Source: Lacrimispora saccharolytica
GTDB lineage: Bacteria; Bacillota; Clostridia; Lachnospirales; Lachnospiraceae
NCBI GenBank assembly: GCA_016899975.1
Contig: JACJJN010000022.1
Span: forward strand, 1 to 57,279
Reading direction: 5' to 3'
Length of the DNA: 57,279 nucleotides
Numbering within the stretch: the stretch's first letter is position 1; every line of letters begins with the position of its first letter. Positions 47,762 to 57,132 of this stretch are shown here, piece by piece. The translations under genes and the position numbers were made by a program. Below the pieces are notes generated by a model. It saw only the letters and a list, made by a program, of their open reading frames with translations, was not told where the DNA came from and did not search any database.

Positions 47762-49384
47762 ATGAAATTAACAAGGAATGGAATCAAAAATCAGGAGCTG
47801 TGGGAAAAAGCGGGAATCAAGCTTCCGGGCTATGATGTGGAGACAGTTTCAGAAAAGGCAAAAAAAGAACCGAAATGGGTGCACTTTGGAATTGGCAATA
47901 TTTTCCGTGTATTTATCGGAGGTATTGCGGACGGCCTCCTGGAGGAAGGGGCGCTGGATCGGGGGATTACCTGCGTGGAGACGTTTGATTATGATGTGGT
48001 AGACAAAATTTACGAACCCTATGACAATCTGGGGCTGAGCGTGATTCTGCATGGGGATGGGACCAGAGAATACAAGGTCCTGGGATCCTTTGCCGAAGCA
48101 GTAAAAGCCCAGTCGTCTGATCCGGTGCAATGGAAACGGCTCAAAGAAATTTTTGCCACTCCTTCTCTGCAGATGGTTTCTTTCACAATTACGGAAAAAG
48201 GATATGCCTTGCAGAAAGCCGATGGAACATGGTTTCCTTTTGTGGAATCTGATATCAAGAATGGTCCCGACCAGGCGGTCGGAGCGATGGCAGTGCTGAC
48301 AGCGATGCTTTATGAACGGTATCAGGCGGGAAAATATCCTCTTGCGCTGGTATCTATGGATAATTGTTCGCAGAACGGCGCAAAACTTCGTGAGTCTGTG
48401 CTGACGATGACAGAGGAGTGGCAGAAAGCTGGGTTTGTGGATTCAGGTTTTGCAGCTTATGTGAGCGATGAAAAAACGGTTTCTTTCCCATGGACGATGA
48501 TTGACAAAATCACACCACGCCCCAGCGAGCAGATTGCAGACGATCTTGAAAAATTGGGTGTGGAAGATATGCAGCCGGTCATCACGGGAAAAAAGACCTA
48601 TATTGCACCGTTTGTCAACGCTGAAAAACCTCAGTATCTTGTGATCGAGGACAGCTTCCCCAATGGACGTCCTGCGCTGGAAAAAGGCTTTGGTGTCTAT
48701 CTGGCGGACAGAGAAACGGTGAACCTGTCGGAACGTATGAAAGTAACGGTGTGTCTGAATCCGGTACATTCCGCTACCGGTCCTCTGGGAGTAGCGTTGG
48801 GATATGAGCTGTTTGCCCAGATGCTGAATACCGATGAGGATATGATGAAAATGGCACGGATGGTAGCCTATGATGAAGGACTCCCTGTCGTACCGGATCC
48901 GGGAATTCTTTCCCCGCAGGAATTTGTCGATGAGCTTTTCAATGACCGGTTCCCCAATGAATACCTGGGAGATACCAATCTTCGCCTTGCCGTAGACGTT
49001 TCTCAGATGGTAGGAATCCGTTTTGGAGAGACGATCAAAGCGTATGCGGCAAAATATGGTGATGCGTCACGTCTTACCGCCATTCCGCTGGGAATTGCCG
49101 GATGGCTCCGGTACATGCTGGCTGTGGATGACGAAGGGAAAAAATATGAGCTTGCTCCTGACCCGATGAATGAGGAAATCCAGGAACAGTTGAAGGATAT
49201 CATAGTGGGTCAGCCGGAAACATTTACGGATCAGCTGAAACCGATTCTTTCCAACGAGCGTATCTTTTTTACAGACCTTTATCAGGCTGGCGTGGGAGAA
49301 AAAATTGAAACCATGTTCCGGGAAATGATTGCCGGACCAGGGGCAATCAAAGCAACCGTACACAAATATGCAGGAGGCAGATAA
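47762..49384 (+). CDS. Mannitol dehydrogenase-family oxidoreductase (fructuronate reductase-like)
   Basis: NAD-dependent polyol/hexuronate dehydrogenase of 540 residues. The N-terminal nucleotide-binding domain starts near VHFGIGNIFRVFIGG (about 40-54), and VSMDNCSQNGAKLRE (about 198) matches the family Asp-Asn-x-x-x-Asn-Gly block. The C-terminal domain has CLNPVHSATGPLGVALGYEL, where the Asn and His correspond to the catalytic Lys/Asn/His region. This long-chain group includes mannitol dehydrogenase and D-mannonate oxidoreductase (UxuB); sequence alone does not decide. Monocistronic, with AACAGGAGAACG before the ATG. Confidence 0.88.
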   Translation: MKLTRNGIKNQELWEKAGIKLPGYDVETVSEKAKKEPKWVHFGIGNIFRVFIGGIADGLLEEGALDRGITCVETFDYDVVDKIYEPYDNLGLSVILHGDGTREYKVLGSFAEAVKAQSSDPVQWKRLKEIFATPSLQMVSFTITEKGYALQKADGTWFPFVESDIKNGPDQAVGAMAVLTAMLYERYQAGKYPLALVSMDNCSQNGAKLRESVLTMTEEWQKAGFVDSGFAAYVSDEKTVSFPWTMIDKITPRPSEQIADDLEKLGVEDMQPVITGKKTYIAPFVNAEKPQYLVIEDSFPNGRPALEKGFGVYLADRETVNLSERMKVTVCLNPVHSATGPLGVALGYELFAQMLNTDEDMMKMARMVAYDEGLPVVPDPGILSPQEFVDELFNDRFPNEYLGDTNLRLAVDVSQMVGIRFGETIKAYAAKYGDASRLTAIPLGIAGWLRYMLAVDDEGKKYELAPDPMNEEIQEQLKDIIVGQPETFTDQLKPILSNERIFFTDLYQAGVGEKIETMFREMIAGPGAIKATVHKYAGGR

Positions 49385-49411
49385 AAAGAACTAAACGGTT
49401 ACTTCTTTTTT
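49383..49411. terminator. Weak bidirectional terminator between convergent genes
   Basis: AAAAAGAA (49383-49390) pairs with TTCTTTTT (49403-49410) around a 12-nt loop, giving an AT-only stem with T runs on both strands. It is the only candidate between the mtlD-like and protease genes. Confidence 0.5.
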
Positions 49412-49434
49412 GCAGTACCGTCTGTGTACAGGCC

Positions 49435-51168
49435 TTACACCGGAAAACTGTCCTGCAGGCACAGTACGCCATATCCCAGCCTCGGGTTCGGATATACCGA
49501 CTCCGATGGCAGCCGCCTTGCGCCCCGGATCAGAAATGCCTTCAGTTTTTCTCCGTACAGAAATGGGTCATTTCCATAAAGAATTCCCCATTCCATCATC
49601 AGCGCCGCGCTTCCCGTCACGAAAGGAACGGCAAAAGAGGTACCGGTAAAGGCGCCGTATCCTCCGCCGGAGACAGGGGCAGAGATATCCACGCCCGGCG
49701 CGCACAGGTCTGGTTTGATATCCTGAAAAAAGCGGGTATACCCCCGGCCGGAAAAGTCCGCGTAAGATTGAAAACGGGGATTGTAAGCGCCGACGGTGAT
49801 GGCATACCGTGCCGTGGAGGGAATCGTCAGGGTCGTTTCCGGGTCAGGCAGATAAAAACGCGTCTGCGTCCCGGCAAATCCAGGCAGCCACAGATCATAA
49901 TTGCCCATGACGATCGTCCTGGCATGGAGTTCCACCGCCCAGATGCCGCTGTTGATGAAGGACTGGCCGGAAGAGGGGAGCAGATCCAGGTAGATCTCCT
50001 GCGCCTGGCTGTGAGGCGAAGGCATGCCGTAATAGAGCAGGATCTCTGTCGTGCGGACCCGGAAACGTACGGTTCCAAGTATGGACTGCAGAGGTCCTAT
50101 GCGCGTGCCGTCCGGTGCGACGATCGTAATATCAAAAGTATCGGTATAGGATTTCCAGAGCTGAAGGCTCATGGAAGGTTCATAAGGCCCTATAGCAAAT
50201 TCGATTCTTTTGGTCTCCGACGGCGACAGGTTCCCTGCGGCGTGGCGTGCGGAGATTCCTTCGTTTCCGGAACCGATGCAGATTACATTCTGGGCGAGGC
50301 GGGAAACCTGATTCAGGTAGGTTTCCAGAAGAGAAGTGCCGCTGTGGGAACCGTAATTGTTCCCGAAGCTGAGGTTGATGGCGAGGGGTTTCTGGAGAAA
50401 TAGCGCAGTGCGGACCGCGTAATCCACCGCCATCATCAGCTGTGTGGTGCGTGGAAAAGAGTCGGGCTCAGAGGAGCCCAGCTTGATGACCAGAAGGATC
50501 GCTTTGGAGGCGACACCCCGATACAGACTGTCCTCGCTGCCGCCGCCTCCTGCGGCGATACCGAGGACAGCGGTTCCATGACCGCTGGTATCTCTGGAGG
50601 GTACCAGACGGTTGCGTTCTTCCGGGGTGGGTGCGCTGAGTGCTTCGTTGATCTGCTGGCGGGTATACTGGGTTCCCAGGGGATAATTTTCCGGAGGGCT
50701 GCCGGGAATCGTCTGATCCCAGAGGGCGAAGATCCTTGTGGATCCGTCCGCATTGCGGAACGCCGGGTGGGTATAATCCACGCCGGAATCAATGCAGGCA
50801 AGAAGGACGCCGTCGCCGAAGAATCCCTGAGAACTTTCTTGAAGCGGCTGAATACAGGAAATGCTTCTTCCGGCAAAGTCGGCGAAAAAAAGCCGCTTGG
50901 GCATCTCCATGTAGGTGATCTGAGGAAGTTTTGTGACATAATCCACCAACTGTTCCGGCAGTGTCAGGATTGCGTACTGGAAAAACAGATAAGTGATGCG
51001 GACGCCCTCCTGTTCCAGAAAGGAGATATCCCCCTGATACTGTACGATGACCTCCCAGGTCTTTGCGGTGAAGTCATAACCGGTACTCAGGGAAGAAGAG
51101 GCGGCGCGCTCGGCGGTGGTGGCGTCCAGGGACAGATTCAACAGATTTTCACGTTTCTGATCGTTCAT
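49435..51168 (-). CDS. Subtilisin-like (S8) serine protease, Csp-like
   Basis: A 577-residue serine protease with all three catalytic residues: Asp127 (LACIDSGVDYTHPAF), His197 (DTSGHGTAVLG) and Ser511 (GTSFAVPFVTGSAA), plus the oxyanion Asn in CIGSGNEG. There is no signal peptide; a prodomain-like region of about 95 residues comes first. A roughly 190-residue insertion between the Asn and Ser blocks is a beta-rich jelly-roll-like domain, a layout shared with CspA/B/C spore germination proteases of Clostridia. In such systems the protease activates the cortex hydrolase SleC. Here the role is inferred, supported by the spore protein at 40441. ATG at 51168 behind GGAAGATCCC-type weak spacing. 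Confidence 0.88.
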   Translation of the reverse strand: MNDQKRENLLNLSLDATTAERAASSSLSTGYDFTAKTWEVIVQYQGDISFLEQEGVRITYLFFQYAILTLPEQLVDYVTKLPQITYMEMPKRLFFADFAGRSISCIQPLQESSQGFFGDGVLLACIDSGVDYTHPAFRNADGSTRIFALWDQTIPGSPPENYPLGTQYTRQQINEALSAPTPEERNRLVPSRDTSGHGTAVLGIAAGGGGSEDSLYRGVASKAILLVIKLGSSEPDSFPRTTQLMMAVDYAVRTALFLQKPLAINLSFGNNYGSHSGTSLLETYLNQVSRLAQNVICIGSGNEGISARHAAGNLSPSETKRIEFAIGPYEPSMSLQLWKSYTDTFDITIVAPDGTRIGPLQSILGTVRFRVRTTEILLYYGMPSPHSQAQEIYLDLLPSSGQSFINSGIWAVELHARTIVMGNYDLWLPGFAGTQTRFYLPDPETTLTIPSTARYAITVGAYNPRFQSYADFSGRGYTRFFQDIKPDLCAPGVDISAPVSGGGYGAFTGTSFAVPFVTGSAALMMEWGILYGNDPFLYGEKLKAFLIRGARRLPSESVYPNPRLGYGVLCLQDSFPV

Positions 51169-51340
51169 GATGGGATCTTCCTGAAGTTCATCAAATTTCT
51201 GTAAAAGCTATTCCTCTTATGGATAAAGTATGTTATAATTTCTTAATCTTTATAAAAAAACAATAAAGGACAGGAAACAGATCATTTGCTGCCGTCCCGT
51301 CATCTGTCATTGACAGCCGGCGGAACCGCAGCGATAACTT

Positions 51341-51472
51341 TTATTTCCGCGGGCAACGAGCCAAGCGGACATGCTTGCATGTCCATTTGGCGACTGCCGC
51401 GAGGGTCAAATACCCCGCAGCTCTGCTGCGCTGCAAGTTTGATGCCCCGTAGCTTGCTGCGGGGTCTTTGAC
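51341..51472. repeat. Structured GC-rich repeat with three nested hairpins
   Basis: Hairpin A: GCCAA-GC-GGACATGC/GCATGTCC-AT-TTGGC (51360-51391). Hairpin B: a long stem joining GTCAAATACCCCGCAGC (51405-51421) to GCTGCGGGGTCTTTGAC (51456-51472). An outer CGCGGGCA/TGCCGCG (51349, 51394) surrounds hairpin A. No coding frame is plausible. The form resembles dispersed Lachnospiraceae intergenic elements; I see only this copy here. It lies between the protease and trkA genes and could terminate transcription. Confidence 0.65.
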
Positions 51473-51541
51473 TTACATAAAATATGAAAATCAAAGGAGG
51501 AAACCGGAAGATCTGTGACCTGAGGAAACCGGTGAAAGGAA

Positions 51542-52900
51542 ATGCAGATTATTATTGTTGGGTGTGGAAAAGTTGGAACTGCACTTGCTGTACAGCTCAG
51601 TCAGGAGGACAATAATGTGACGGTTGTGGATAAAGATTCCACAGTGATCCGGAACATTACCAGTATGTATGATGTGATGGGAATCGTCGGAAACGGCGCC
51701 AGTTACGGTACGCTGAAAGAGGCGGACATCGAGCATGCGGATCTTCTGATCGCCGTATCCAGAAGCGATGAGCTGAATCTTCTGTGCTGTGTGATCGCCC
51801 ACCAGGCGGCGAAGTGTCATACCATTGCCCGTGTGCGCAACTCTGTGTACCGGGAGGAACGGGAATTTATCCGGCGGGAGCTGGGACTTTCCATGATCAT
51901 CAACCCGGAGTTTGCGGCGGCTCAGGAGATGGCGCGGCTGCTCCGTTTTCCGACTGCGATCGAGATTGACAGTTTTTCCAAGGGAAGGATCGAAATGCTT
52001 CGGTTCAAGGTTCCGCCTGCCTCCAGACTGGTTGGAATGCAGCTGAAGGATGTCTCCGGCCCGCGGAATGATCTTCTGATCTGTGTGGCGGAGCGCAACG
52101 GGGAAGTGGTGATCCCTGACGGAAATTACCGGATCGATGCCAACGACAGTCTGTCACTGCTGGCGACGCCGAAGACAGCCAGCGGATTTTTCCGGAAGAT
52201 CGGAGTAAAGACGAATCAGGTACACAGCACAATGATCGTCGGAGGCGGTGAAACGACCTACTATCTGGCGGCCATACTGCTGCGCATGGGAATCCATGTG
52301 ACGATCATTGAGAAGAACAGAGAGCGGTGCGAGGTTCTCAGCGAGCATCTGCAGGACGCAACGATCATCTGCGGAGACGGAAGCGATCAGGAGCTTCTGA
52401 AAGAAGAAAATCTTGAAAATATGGAATCTTTTGTGGCATGTACGGATATGGATGAGGAAAACATTATCCTGTCCCTCTATGCGAAGGATAAGGTTTCCAA
52501 AAAAGTTGTGACAAAGATCAATCATTTGAATTTTAATGATGTGATTCACAGCCTGAATCTGGACAGTCTTGTTTATCCGAAATACATCACTGCGGAAACG
52601 ATCCTGCAGTATGTCCGTGCGATGAAAAATTCCATGGGCAGCAATGTGGAGACGCTGTACAAACTGATGGATGACCGGGTGGAGGCGCTGGAATTTATCA
52701 TTCGTGAAAATTGTCCGCTTCAAAACATTACGCTGGAATCCATGAAGACGAAAAAGAACGTTCTGGTAGCATGCATCAACCGGAGAGGCAGGATCATCAT
52801 TCCCGGAGGCCAGGACAGTTTCCGGGCGGGCGATTCGGTGATCGTCGTCACGACCCATACCGGACTGGAGAATATCGAAGATATTCTGGATGAAAAATAA
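51542..52900 (+). CDS. trkA: Trk potassium uptake regulator TrkA
   Basis: Cytosolic NAD(H)-binding subunit that gates the TrkH channel; 452 residues, the double-length form. Two RCK halves are visible: MQIIIVGCGKVGTALAVQLS at 1-20 (nucleotide loop GxGxxG), with a TrkA_C domain around 140-220, and a second nucleotide-binding half starting STMIVGGGETTYYLAAILLR (about 230) with its own C-domain to the end. ATG 51542 follows GAAAGG, with a leader rich in GGAGGAAACCGG repeats. trkH follows 134 nt later, after a hairpin. Confidence 0.96.
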   Translation: MQIIIVGCGKVGTALAVQLSQEDNNVTVVDKDSTVIRNITSMYDVMGIVGNGASYGTLKEADIEHADLLIAVSRSDELNLLCCVIAHQAAKCHTIARVRNSVYREEREFIRRELGLSMIINPEFAAAQEMARLLRFPTAIEIDSFSKGRIEMLRFKVPPASRLVGMQLKDVSGPRNDLLICVAERNGEVVIPDGNYRIDANDSLSLLATPKTASGFFRKIGVKTNQVHSTMIVGGGETTYYLAAILLRMGIHVTIIEKNRERCEVLSEHLQDATIICGDGSDQELLKEENLENMESFVACTDMDEENIILSLYAKDKVSKKVVTKINHLNFNDVIHSLNLDSLVYPKYITAETILQYVRAMKNSMGSNVETLYKLMDDRVEALEFIIRENCPLQNITLESMKTKKNVLVACINRRGRIIIPGGQDSFRAGDSVIVVTTHTGLENIEDILDEK

Positions 52901-52939
52901 GGGAAATTATTCGTTCGAGGGAGAACGGGAAGATACAGG

Positions 52940-52978
52940 AAGCGTGTCTGAAACCGCAGGATCGGTTCAGACACGCTT
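52940..52978 (+). other. Stem-loop between trkA and trkH
   Basis: AAGCGTGTCTGAAACC (52940-52955) pairs with GGTTCAGACACGCTT (52964-52978) with one bulged A and an 8-nt loop. Only TGTCT follows, not a T run, so it is probably a partial terminator or a processing site adjusting the ratio of the two subunits. Confidence 0.65.
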
Positions 52979-53034
52979 TGTCTGGACATAAGGTTCGGAC
53001 TTACAGAGTGTGATAAGGAGGAAGAAGTTTAAAA

Positions 53035-54480
53035 ATGAACAGAAAAATGCTCCGATACGTCATCAGTTGGGTATTGAAGGTGGAAGGGATTCTGATGTTT
53101 CTGCCGGCACTGACAGGAGCCATTTACCGTGAGCGGCAGGGGCTTGCCTATGTGCTGTGCGGTTTGCTCTGTATAGGTGTCGGTTTTCTGCTGTGCTGGC
53201 GGAAACCGGAAAATATGGAGATTTATCCGAGAGATGGGTTTGTGGCGGTTGCACTGAGCTGGGTGGTACTCAGTGTGTTCGGATGCCTGCCGTTTATGGT
53301 GACTGGTGAGATACCGTCGTTTATAGACGCTTTGTTTGAGATCGTTTCGGGATTTACCACTACGGGATCTTCCATTCTCGTGGATGTGGAGGCAGTTTCT
53401 TATGCGAGTCTCTTCTGGAGGAGTTTTTCTCACTGGATTGGCGGTATGGGTGTGCTGGTCTTTATTCTTGCTATTCTGCCGGCTGGGAAAGGCGGTTCGC
53501 TGATGAACCTGATGAAGGCGGAAAGCCCGGGACCGTCTGTATCTAAATTTGTTCCGCGGGTGCGTGGTACGGCGAAAATCCTGTATCAGATTTATATCGC
53601 TATGACCATTGTGCTGATTGCGTCTTTGCTGATCAGCGGTATGAGTCTGTTTGAATCGCTGACCCTGTCTTTTGGAGCAGCCGGAACCGGAGGTTTCGCG
53701 GTGCTGAGTTCCGGATGCGCGGAGTATACGGCGGCGCAGCAGTGGATCCTGACCATCGGCATGATCCTGTTTGGAGTCAATTTTAACTTTTATTACCTGG
53801 TACTGTGCAGAAAACTGAAAGCGGCCGTCACCTCCCGGGAGGTGCAGGCGTATCTGCTGATCATTCTGGCGGCGATCGCGGGGATTACGGTGGATATCTA
53901 CGGAATGTATCCGACGCTTGGGGAAACGGTGCGCCATGCGGCGTTCCAGGTGGGATCGATCATCACGACAACCGGGTATGCGACGACAGATTTCAACCTC
54001 TGGCCGCAGTTTTCCAAGACGATCCTTCTGCTTCTGATGTTTGTCGGAGCCTGTGCCGGTTCCACCGGCGGCGGAATTAAGGTATCCAGAATCCTGATCC
54101 TGCTGAAAACGGTAAAAAAGGAGCTTCATTCCATTGTCCATCCGCGAAGCATCCGAAAGATCCAGTTCGACGGACATGCGGTGGAACATGAAGTACTCCG
54201 CGCGGTCAACGTATTTCTGACCGTATACATGACGATTTTTGCCCTTTCGCTGCTGCTGGTCAGCGTTGACGAATATTCTCTGGAAACAAACTTTTCAGCG
54301 GTTGCGGCGACACTCAATAATATAGGACCGGGTCTTGACCAGGTAGGTCCGATGAGCAATTTTTCATGTTACAGTCCTTTTTCCAAGCTGGTATTGATTT
54401 TCGATATGCTGGCTGGTAGACTGGAATTGTTTCCAATGTTGATTTTATTCTATCCTTCCACATGGAAGAAGAGAGGCTGA
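53035..54480 (+). CDS. trkH: Trk-type potassium channel subunit TrkH
   Basis: Integral membrane K+ (possibly Na+-coupled) channel of 481 residues, with about ten membrane helices and four pore loops. The selectivity loops are recognisable: SGFTTTGSSI (about 107), GAAGTGGFAVLSSG (about 220), TTTGYATTDFNLWP (about 315), and the degenerate fourth SAVAATLNNIGPGL (about 427). The cytosolic intramembrane gating-loop region FVGACAGSTGGGIKVSRI lies after loop 3. ATG behind AAGGAGGAAG. Works with TrkA from the same operon. Its stop lies 14 nt before the hisC start. Confidence 0.96.
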   Translation: MNRKMLRYVISWVLKVEGILMFLPALTGAIYRERQGLAYVLCGLLCIGVGFLLCWRKPENMEIYPRDGFVAVALSWVVLSVFGCLPFMVTGEIPSFIDALFEIVSGFTTTGSSILVDVEAVSYASLFWRSFSHWIGGMGVLVFILAILPAGKGGSLMNLMKAESPGPSVSKFVPRVRGTAKILYQIYIAMTIVLIASLLISGMSLFESLTLSFGAAGTGGFAVLSSGCAEYTAAQQWILTIGMILFGVNFNFYYLVLCRKLKAAVTSREVQAYLLIILAAIAGITVDIYGMYPTLGETVRHAAFQVGSIITTTGYATTDFNLWPQFSKTILLLLMFVGACAGSTGGGIKVSRILILLKTVKKELHSIVHPRSIRKIQFDGHAVEHEVLRAVNVFLTVYMTIFALSLLLVSVDEYSLETNFSAVAATLNNIGPGLDQVGPMSNFSCYSPFSKLVLIFDMLAGRLELFPMLILFYPSTWKKRG

Positions 54481-54494
54481 TAAGGAGGAAAACG

Positions 54495-55604
54495 ATGAAA
54501 AGCTGGGAAGCAAATGTCAGAAAAGTGGTACCCTATGTTCCGGGGGAACAGCCGGGGGAAGAAACCGTGATCAAACTGAATACCAATGAAAACCCTTATC
54601 CACCGGCGCCGGGAGTGAAGGAGGCGCTGGAACATCTGCCGACGGACCGGCTGAGAAAGTATCCGGATCCGGCTGCGTCGGAGCTGGTCTGCGCGCTGGC
54701 GGAACGGTATGGCGTAAAACCGGAGCAGGTGTTTGTCGGTGTGGGGTCGGATGATGTGCTGGCAATGGCGTTTCTCACGTTTTTCAATTCGGAAAAGCCG
54801 GTGCTGTTTCCGGATATCACCTATTCCTTTTATGATGTCTGGGCGGATCTGTTTCGGATTCCGTACCAGACCATGCCGCTGAACGATGATTTTGAGATCT
54901 GTCCGGAGGATTATTTTGCGGCAAACCATCCAAACGGCGGAGTGATTTTTCCAAATCCCAACGCGCCCACCGGTCTGGAGCTGGAGCTGGAAGCGGTGGA
55001 ACGGATCGTACGGGAAAATCCGGATTCTGTTGTGATCGTGGATGAGGCTTATGTGGATTTCGGCGCCCGAACGGCGCTTCCTCTGGTGGCGACGTATGAC
55101 AATCTGCTGGTTGTGCAGACCTTTTCCAAATCCCGCTCCATGGCTGGGATGCGGATCGGATTTGCCATCGGCAGCGAGGAACTGATCGCCTGTCTGAATG
55201 ATGTGAAGTATTCCTTTAATTCTTACACCATGAGCCAGGCGGCAATTGCGGCGGGAACAGCAGCGGTGAAGGATGAGGCGTATTTCCGCAGAACGGTTCA
55301 GGCGGTCGTGGAGACGAGAGAGTGGACGAAGGAAAAGCTGAGGGAACTGGGATTTGTCTTTGGAGATTCCAGGGCAAACTTTATTTTCGCCTCCCATCCG
55401 CAGGTTCCTGCCGCAGAGCTGTTCCGGGCGCTCCGTGACGCGCATATTTATGTCCGGTATTTTAACCAGCCGAGGATCGACAATTACCTTCGGATTTCCA
55501 TCGGTACCAGAGAAGAGATGGAGACACTGATAAATTTTTTGAAGAATTATCGTAACAGTTCAGGTCGGGTCCGCGCACATGCTGCGCAGACCGTAAGAAC
55601 GTGA
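54495..55604 (+). CDS. hisC: Histidinol-phosphate aminotransferase-like, with repeat-derived C-terminal tail
   Basis: PLP aminotransferase, probably of histidine biosynthesis (histidinol phosphate to imidazole acetol phosphate). Family blocks: IKLNTNENPYPPAPGV (about 25), FVGVGSDDVLAMAFL (about 84), FPNPNAPTGLELEL, VIVDEAYVDF, and the Schiff-base Lys212 in TFSKSRSMAGMRIG. ATG 54495 lies behind AAGGAGGAAAACG. The usual protein ends near NFLKNY, at residue 352; here the composite repeat at 55551 fuses in frame and adds 17 residues (RNSSGRVRAHAAQTVRT) before a stop. It is probably tolerated because it is past the last conserved element. No other his gene is nearby. Confidence 0.92.
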   Translation: MKSWEANVRKVVPYVPGEQPGEETVIKLNTNENPYPPAPGVKEALEHLPTDRLRKYPDPAASELVCALAERYGVKPEQVFVGVGSDDVLAMAFLTFFNSEKPVLFPDITYSFYDVWADLFRIPYQTMPLNDDFEICPEDYFAANHPNGGVIFPNPNAPTGLELELEAVERIVRENPDSVVIVDEAYVDFGARTALPLVATYDNLLVVQTFSKSRSMAGMRIGFAIGSEELIACLNDVKYSFNSYTMSQAAIAAGTAAVKDEAYFRRTVQAVVETREWTKEKLRELGFVFGDSRANFIFASHPQVPAAELFRALRDAHIYVRYFNQPRIDNYLRISIGTREEMETLINFLKNYRNSSGRVRAHAAQTVRT

Positions 55605-55703
55605 TTCAGGAGTGTAAGATCCCATCGACGAAAGCGATTTTAAATGGATTTTGCATGCAACGGTTCTGTGGAAGGATACCGTTCAGCCAGCGGAACCGTT
55701 ACG
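55551..55703. repeat. Composite REP-like repeat, copy B (inverted relative to copy A)
   Basis: The reverse complement aligns with 21884-22018: the shared blocks are GCATGCAAAATCCATTTAAA, CGATGGGAT, CTGAATCACGTTCTTACGG and TCTGCGCAGCATGTGCGC, in the same order. Both ends carry CGTAAC...GTTACG. Copy B has about 15 extra nt near the CCGTTCAGCC end. It begins inside hisC, supplying its last 17 codons and stop, and ends 53 nt before the MATE start. Confidence 0.9.
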
Positions 55704-55755
55704 CCGGAGAAACAGTTATGGCAGAGATAGAAGGGAAAGTAGGAGAAATACAGAT

Positions 55756-57132
55756 ATGGGAATGGAGACAAACGATAAGACCAACCAGATTACGGAAGGT
55801 GTAATCTGGAAACAGCTGCTGATCTTTTTCTTTCCGATTCTGTTCGGAACCTTTTTTCAGCAGCTTTACAACACGGCGGATGCGATGATCGTCGGCCACT
55901 TTGTGGGAAAACAGGCGCTGGCGGCGGTCGGCGGAACCACAGGAACGCTGATCAATCTTCTGATCGGATTCTTTACGGGACTTGCCAGCGGTGCGACTGT
56001 TATTATCGCACAGTTTTACGGAGCGAAGAAGGCGGATAAAGTGCACTGGGCGGTTCACACGTCCATTGCCTTTTCCATTGCGGCGGGGATCGGGCTGATG
56101 ATTGTTGGAATCGTGTTTTCCCGGCCGATGCTTCAGGTAATGCAGACACCTGCGGACGTGATTGATTATGCGGTGCTGTATATCCGGATCTTTTTTGCGG
56201 GGACAATTGCGAACCTGCTGTATAATATGGGCGCAGGTATCCTGAGGGCTATCGGAGATTCGAAAAGGCCTCTCTATTACCTGATCATCTGCTGTTTTGC
56301 AAACATTGGCCTGGATCTTCTGTTTGTGGCGGTCTTTCATATGGGTGTGGCAGGAGCGGCGCTTGCCACGATCCTGTCCCAGTTTTTGAGCGCGGTGCTG
56401 GTACTCGGCGCGCTGATGCGCACAAAGGATATGTACCGGCTGGAATGGAAGAAACTGCGGATCGACGGGATCATGCTGAAGCGCATCATTCGGATCGGTC
56501 TTCCGGCGGGCATGGAGTCGGCGATGTATTCCATCTCCAACGTGATCGTACAGGCGGGAGTCAATACCCTGGGAACAGACAGTGTCGCCGCCTGGGCCGC
56601 TTACGGAAAGGTGGACGGGCTGTTCTGGATGATGGTAAGCGCGCTGGGAATTTCCGCGACGACGTTTATCGGACAGAATTACGGGGCGAAGAAGGTGGAG
56701 CGTGTACATCAGGGCGTCCGTGTCTGCATGATGCTTGCGGTGATCATGACGCTGATCATGGATGGTGTCCTGCTGGTGGCGGGAGATTTCCTGATGTCGA
56801 TGTTTACCTCTGATGCCGCGGTGCGGGAGATCGGAAGCCAGCTTCTGCACTTTATGGTTCCGACGTTCCTGACTTATATTGTGATCGAGATCTTTTCCGG
56901 CGCTCTCCGCGGTGTCGGAGATGCCTGGATGCCGATGCTGATCGCCGGGGTGGGAATCTGCAGCGTCCGGATCCTGTGGATCACCTTCGGGCTTCCGCAT
57001 TTTCCGACGATCATCGGAGCGGCGTTCTGCTATCCGCTGTCCTGGGTATTGTCGACGATCGCGTTTATCATCTATTACTGCAGGTTCAGTAAACTGAGTA
57101 AGCGCAATGAGAAGAAATTGTATATAGCCTGA
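55756..57132 (+). CDS. MATE-family multidrug/cation exporter
   Basis: Twelve-helix membrane antiporter of 458 residues. Typical N-terminal half: LLIFFFPILFGTFFQQLYNT followed by ADAMIVGHFVGKQALAAVGG; the second half repeats the pattern with GLPAGMESAMYSISNVIVQA and GQNYGAKKVERVHQGVRVCM. It belongs to the NorM/DinF-like group common in Clostridia that uses Na+ or H+ gradients to export drugs or metabolites. ATG 55756 (MGMETND) has TAGGAG about 11 nt upstream; earlier in-frame codons come from the repeat. No regulator gene is adjacent in the window. Confidence 0.94.
   Translation: MGMETNDKTNQITEGVIWKQLLIFFFPILFGTFFQQLYNTADAMIVGHFVGKQALAAVGGTTGTLINLLIGFFTGLASGATVIIAQFYGAKKADKVHWAVHTSIAFSIAAGIGLMIVGIVFSRPMLQVMQTPADVIDYAVLYIRIFFAGTIANLLYNMGAGILRAIGDSKRPLYYLIICCFANIGLDLLFVAVFHMGVAGAALATILSQFLSAVLVLGALMRTKDMYRLEWKKLRIDGIMLKRIIRIGLPAGMESAMYSISNVIVQAGVNTLGTDSVAAWAAYGKVDGLFWMMVSALGISATTFIGQNYGAKKVERVHQGVRVCMMLAVIMTLIMDGVLLVAGDFLMSMFTSDAAVREIGSQLLHFMVPTFLTYIVIEIFSGALRGVGDAWMPMLIAGVGICSVRILWITFGLPHFPTIIGAAFCYPLSWVLSTIAFIIYYCRFSKLSKRNEKKLYIA

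Noticed and set aside
51486-51541. Tandem GGAGGAAACCGG-type sequence before trkA as a regulatory repeat
   Set aside because: Two loose copies (AGGAGGAAACCGG, TGAGGAAACCGG) near a start codon are adequately explained as Shine-Dalgarno-rich leader.
55601-55804. A 67-codon frame between hisC and the MATE gene
   Set aside because: It is read from the composite repeat and the MATE leader in a wrong frame, with no ribosome-binding site.
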